Shown here in pieces: positions 61,794 through 64,000 of a stretch of 64,000 nucleotides of DNA (position 1 is the stretch's first letter; each line of letters starts with the position of its first letter). Source of the stretch: Mucilaginibacter polytrichastri (lineage in GTDB: Bacteria > Bacteroidota > Bacteroidia > Sphingobacteriales > Sphingobacteriaceae); contig NZ_MPPL01000001.1 in the NCBI RefSeq assembly GCF_001911425.1, forward strand, positions 2,857,882 to 2,921,881, written 5' to 3'. Both the position numbers and the translations under genes were made by a program. The notes beneath the pieces are model-generated. The model saw only the letters and a list, made by a program, of their open reading frames with translations. It searched no databases and was not told where the DNA came from.

Positions 61794-63650
61794 ATGGCTA
61801 AAGTTTCTATCAACCTGGCAACAGGTTCATTGCAAAAAGAAGATATAATTGTGGGTATTGATTTGGGCACAACCAACTCATTGGTGGCCTTTATTAATCC
61901 GGATAAGCAACCGTTGGTAATTAATGATGCCGGTAAAGGCGTTTTGGTACCCTCGGTGATCCACTTTGGGCAAACGGGTGATATTACTGTTGGAAACGAA
62001 GCTAAGGAGTATTTAACTACCGACCCTACCAACACAATTTTCTCTGTGAAACGCCTGTTAGGCCGCTCGTACAAAGACATTGAAAACTACCAGGATTTTT
62101 TCTCCTACAAAGTAATTGATGACGATACCGAAAGCCTGGTAAAAATTAAGGTTGGTGATAAGTTTTACACCCCGATAGAGCTATCGTCGCTGATATTAAA
62201 AGAACTGAAAGAACGTGCCGAGCATGCCCTTAAAACCCCGGTAAACCGTGCGGTAATTACCGTACCTGCTTATTTTAACGATTCGCAGCGCCAGGCCACC
62301 CGCGATGCCGGCAAACTTGCCGGATTGGATGTACTACGGATTGTGAACGAGCCTACAGCGGCTAGTTTAGCTTACGGCATTGGTTTAAACCCCGAGGAAA
62401 CTAAAACGGTAGCTGTGTATGATTTAGGCGGAGGTACTTTTGATGTATCTATCCTGCAAATTCAGAATGGTATTTTCGAGGTATTATCAACCAATGGCAA
62501 TACCTTTTTAGGCGGCGATGATTTCGACCGTGCCATTGCAGATTACTGGATTGCCGAAAATAAAATTGATAAGGCCACGCTTGATAATAACGGTGAACTG
62601 GTGCAGCAACTACGCCTGAAAGCCGAGGAAGCTAAAAAATCATTTGCGCACCAAAGCATTTTTAACGAGAAGATCGGCGAAATCTGGTGTACGATAGATC
62701 GTGCCAAGTTTGAAGAGCTAATCTCGGCCAAGGTAAACGAAACCATTACAGCTTGCCGCAATGCATTGGCAGATGCCGGCTTAAAGGTTACTGATATTGA
62801 TGAGGTAATTATGGTGGGTGGATCAACCCGTACCGCCTTGGTAAAACAAAAGGTTGCTGAATTTTTTGGCCGACCGGTACATGATGATGTAAACCCCGAT
62901 GAAGTGGTTGCCCTCGGCGCTGCTTTACAAGCAGATATTTTAGCCGGTAACCGCAGCGATATCTTACTGCTTGATGTTACGCCACTATCCCTCGGTATTG
63001 AAACCATGGGTGGTTTGATGGATGTGATCGTCCCGCGTAACTCTAAGATCCCGACTAAAGCAGGCCGCCAATACACGACCTCGGTAGATGGACAGGTGAA
63101 TATGAAGATCACCGTTTACCAGGGCGAGCGCGACCTGGTAAAAGAGAACCGCAAATTGGCTGAGTTCGATCTGAAAGGAATCCCTGCCATGCCTGCCGGT
63201 TTCCCTAAAGTAGATATCAACTTTTTGCTAAACGCAGACGGCATACTGAAAGTGCAGGCTATTGAACTACGTTCTGGCACCAAACAGGAAGTTGAAGTAA
63301 AACCAACCTATGGTATTACTGACGACCAGGTAGAGCAAATGCTGATTGACAGTATTACCCATGCCAAAGACGACGTTGCCCAGCGCATGCTGATTGAAGC
63401 CCGCACCGAAGGGGAGCAAATGGTGTATACCGCCAACCGCTTTATCGAAAAAAATAAAGAACACCTTTCTATTGCAGAAATAACGCAGACTGTAGAACAC
63501 ATTAAAGCCCTGCAAGAAGCCTTAACCGGTGGCGACAAAGATGCCATCCACAAAAAACTGGATGAGCTTAACGATTATACCCGCCCATTTGCAGAGCGTG
63601 TAATGGATGTGGCTATTAGCCATGCCATGAAGGGTAAGGCGATAGAATAA
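61794..63650 (+). CDS. hscA: Fe-S assembly chaperone HscA (Hsp70 family)
   Basis: A 618-aa Hsp70 specialised for Fe-S cluster transfer from IscU, of HscA length and pattern. The N-terminal nucleotide-binding domain has IVGIDLGTTNSLVAF, YDLGGGTFDVSIL and IMVGGSTRTALV. The substrate-binding domain starts at about residue 390, with LLDVTPLSLGIETMGG and GERDLVKENR. HscA differs from DnaK by its N-terminal tail (VSINLATGSLQKED, about 20 residues). I use ATG 61794. The frame runs 19 residues further to 61737. Confidence 0.92.
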   Translation: MAKVSINLATGSLQKEDIIVGIDLGTTNSLVAFINPDKQPLVINDAGKGVLVPSVIHFGQTGDITVGNEAKEYLTTDPTNTIFSVKRLLGRSYKDIENYQDFFSYKVIDDDTESLVKIKVGDKFYTPIELSSLILKELKERAEHALKTPVNRAVITVPAYFNDSQRQATRDAGKLAGLDVLRIVNEPTAASLAYGIGLNPEETKTVAVYDLGGGTFDVSILQIQNGIFEVLSTNGNTFLGGDDFDRAIADYWIAENKIDKATLDNNGELVQQLRLKAEEAKKSFAHQSIFNEKIGEIWCTIDRAKFEELISAKVNETITACRNALADAGLKVTDIDEVIMVGGSTRTALVKQKVAEFFGRPVHDDVNPDEVVALGAALQADILAGNRSDILLLDVTPLSLGIETMGGLMDVIVPRNSKIPTKAGRQYTTSVDGQVNMKITVYQGERDLVKENRKLAEFDLKGIPAMPAGFPKVDINFLLNADGILKVQAIELRSGTKQEVEVKPTYGITDDQVEQMLIDSITHAKDDVAQRMLIEARTEGEQMVYTANRFIEKNKEHLSIAEITQTVEHIKALQEALTGGDKDAIHKKLDELNDYTRPFAERVMDVAISHAMKGKAIE

Positions 63651-63675
63651 TTACGTTAGATAAAATATTAATCGT

Positions 63676-63700
63676 AGAGGCACATTGTGTCTCTTTTTTT
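63676..63700 (+). terminator. Terminator of hscA
   Basis: AGAGGCAC (63676-63683) pairs with GTGTCTCT (63687-63694, one G-U) around ATT and is followed by a T-run to 63700. It is related to the palindrome at 63774-63797. Confidence 0.75.
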
Positions 63701-63773
63701 GTTTGTAGCTCCCTTCATCCCAAATACGCAATCGCCTGGCCAGACTTACGGCATTTCTTTATACCTCAGCATC

Positions 63774-63797
63774 AGCGACACAAAGTATTGTGTCGCT
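63774..63797. repeat. AGCGACACAA palindromic repeat
   Basis: AGCGACACAA, loop AGTA, TTGTGTCGCT: a perfect 10-bp hairpin with no T-run, of the same GACACAA/TTGTGTC word as the hscA terminator. It lies in the gap before the last gene. Confidence 0.6.
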
Positions 63798-63868
63798 ACG
63801 GATAAAATAAATTTATTTTCTTGCAATAATGAAAAACAACTAATAACTTAGTTTAAATCATTGTTACT

Positions 63869-64000
63869 ATGAAAATTCTAAACCTTATCATTATTTGCTG
63901 CCTGTTTACCACGGCTACTTTTGCCCAACAAAAAGACCCCAAAGCAGATTCTTTGCTGCTGGAATATTATCAAACCCAAAAGTTTGCCGAAGCAGCTGAC
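63869..64000 (+). CDS. Secreted protein, N-terminal fragment (window edge)
   Basis: Only the first 44 codons are in the window. They start with a clear signal peptide (MKILNLIIICCLFTTATFAQQ), followed by KADSLLLEYYQTQKFAEAAD. The last stretch resembles the start of a tetratricopeptide helix pair, so a TPR protein is plausible but not proven. The start codon is at 63869. The rest of the gene lies beyond the edge. Confidence 0.6.
   Translation, partial: MKILNLIIICCLFTTATFAQQKDPKADSLLLEYYQTQKFAEAAD

Noticed and set aside
63651..63868. Gap after hscA searched for a small RNA gene
   Set aside because: It holds a terminator and a 10-bp palindrome of the same word family. No promoter of the expected type drives a separate short transcript.

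Overview
The window is ordinary chromosomal DNA from a Bacteroidota bacterium, most likely a Sphingobacteriaceae member such as Mucilaginibacter or Pedobacter. The genus is an inference. It rests on gliding-motility gene gldC, Bacteroidota-type promoters (TTG/TTTG, about 17-19 bp, TAnnTTTG), weak ribosome binding sites, a CxxxY-type CcmE, a FtsX/MacB-like permease and many short palindromic intergenic repeats. I see no tRNA or rRNA gene, CRISPR array, insertion sequence, prophage or defence island.

Layout. 1-6.6 kb: a small hypothetical gene and gltD-gltB (glutamate synthase) on the minus strand. 6.6-8.7 kb: gmhB and a polytopic membrane protein. 8.7-16.5 kb: a complete histidine operon, hisG-D-C-B-H-A-F-IE. 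It is preceded by a promoter, a 20-codon leader peptide with seven histidines and nested RNA helices, so it is probably controlled by leader-peptide attenuation. A class A beta-lactamase and a WD40 protein follow hisIE with almost no gap. 18.3-21.8 kb: an NlpC/P60 peptidase, a ferredoxin, a LuxC-like acyl-CoA reductase, a small conserved-looking protein and an FtsE-like ATPase. 21.9-23.9 kb: grpE-dnaJ. 23.9-31.1 kb: an AT-rich Fic protein, an ABC-2 exporter pair, a Ppx/GppA phosphatase, and a MacB-like permease broken by one in-frame amber codon. 31.4-33.4 kb: a secreted M1 peptidase.

33.5-36.2 kb: maf, kdsC, iscX, a [2Fe-2S] ferredoxin and a DUF2520 dehydrogenase on the minus strand. 36.3-37.9 kb: an alpha/beta hydrolase and a hypothetical protein. 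37.9-45.9 kb: cytochrome c maturation genes (ccmF, ccmE, ccmD-like, ccmC, ccmB) on the minus strand, interrupted by gdhA, a carboxypeptidase-regulatory-like protein and an AT-rich small gene. 46-53 kb: a DNA alkyl-transferase, then a large signalling cluster of a response-regulator hybrid kinase, CheR and a CHASE3-GAF hybrid kinase with three receivers. 53-55.4 kb: DEAD-box helicase, gldC and two small membrane proteins. 55.5-58.8 kb: dihydroorotase, an aspartylglucosaminidase-like enzyme and cutC. 58.8-64 kb: a 943-residue putative peptidase/propeller/beta-barrel protein, hscA, and the start of a secreted protein that runs off the window.

Themes. Nitrogen and amino-acid metabolism (gltBD, gdhA, his operon), envelope and LPS precursors (gmhB, kdsC), Fe-S assembly (iscX, fdx, hscA, in separate places) and cytochrome c maturation dominate. 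The most notable non-coding features are the his leader, a pair of near-identical palindromes upstream of ccmE, and intergenic islands built of short near-tandem words that often fold back on themselves, even inside operons.
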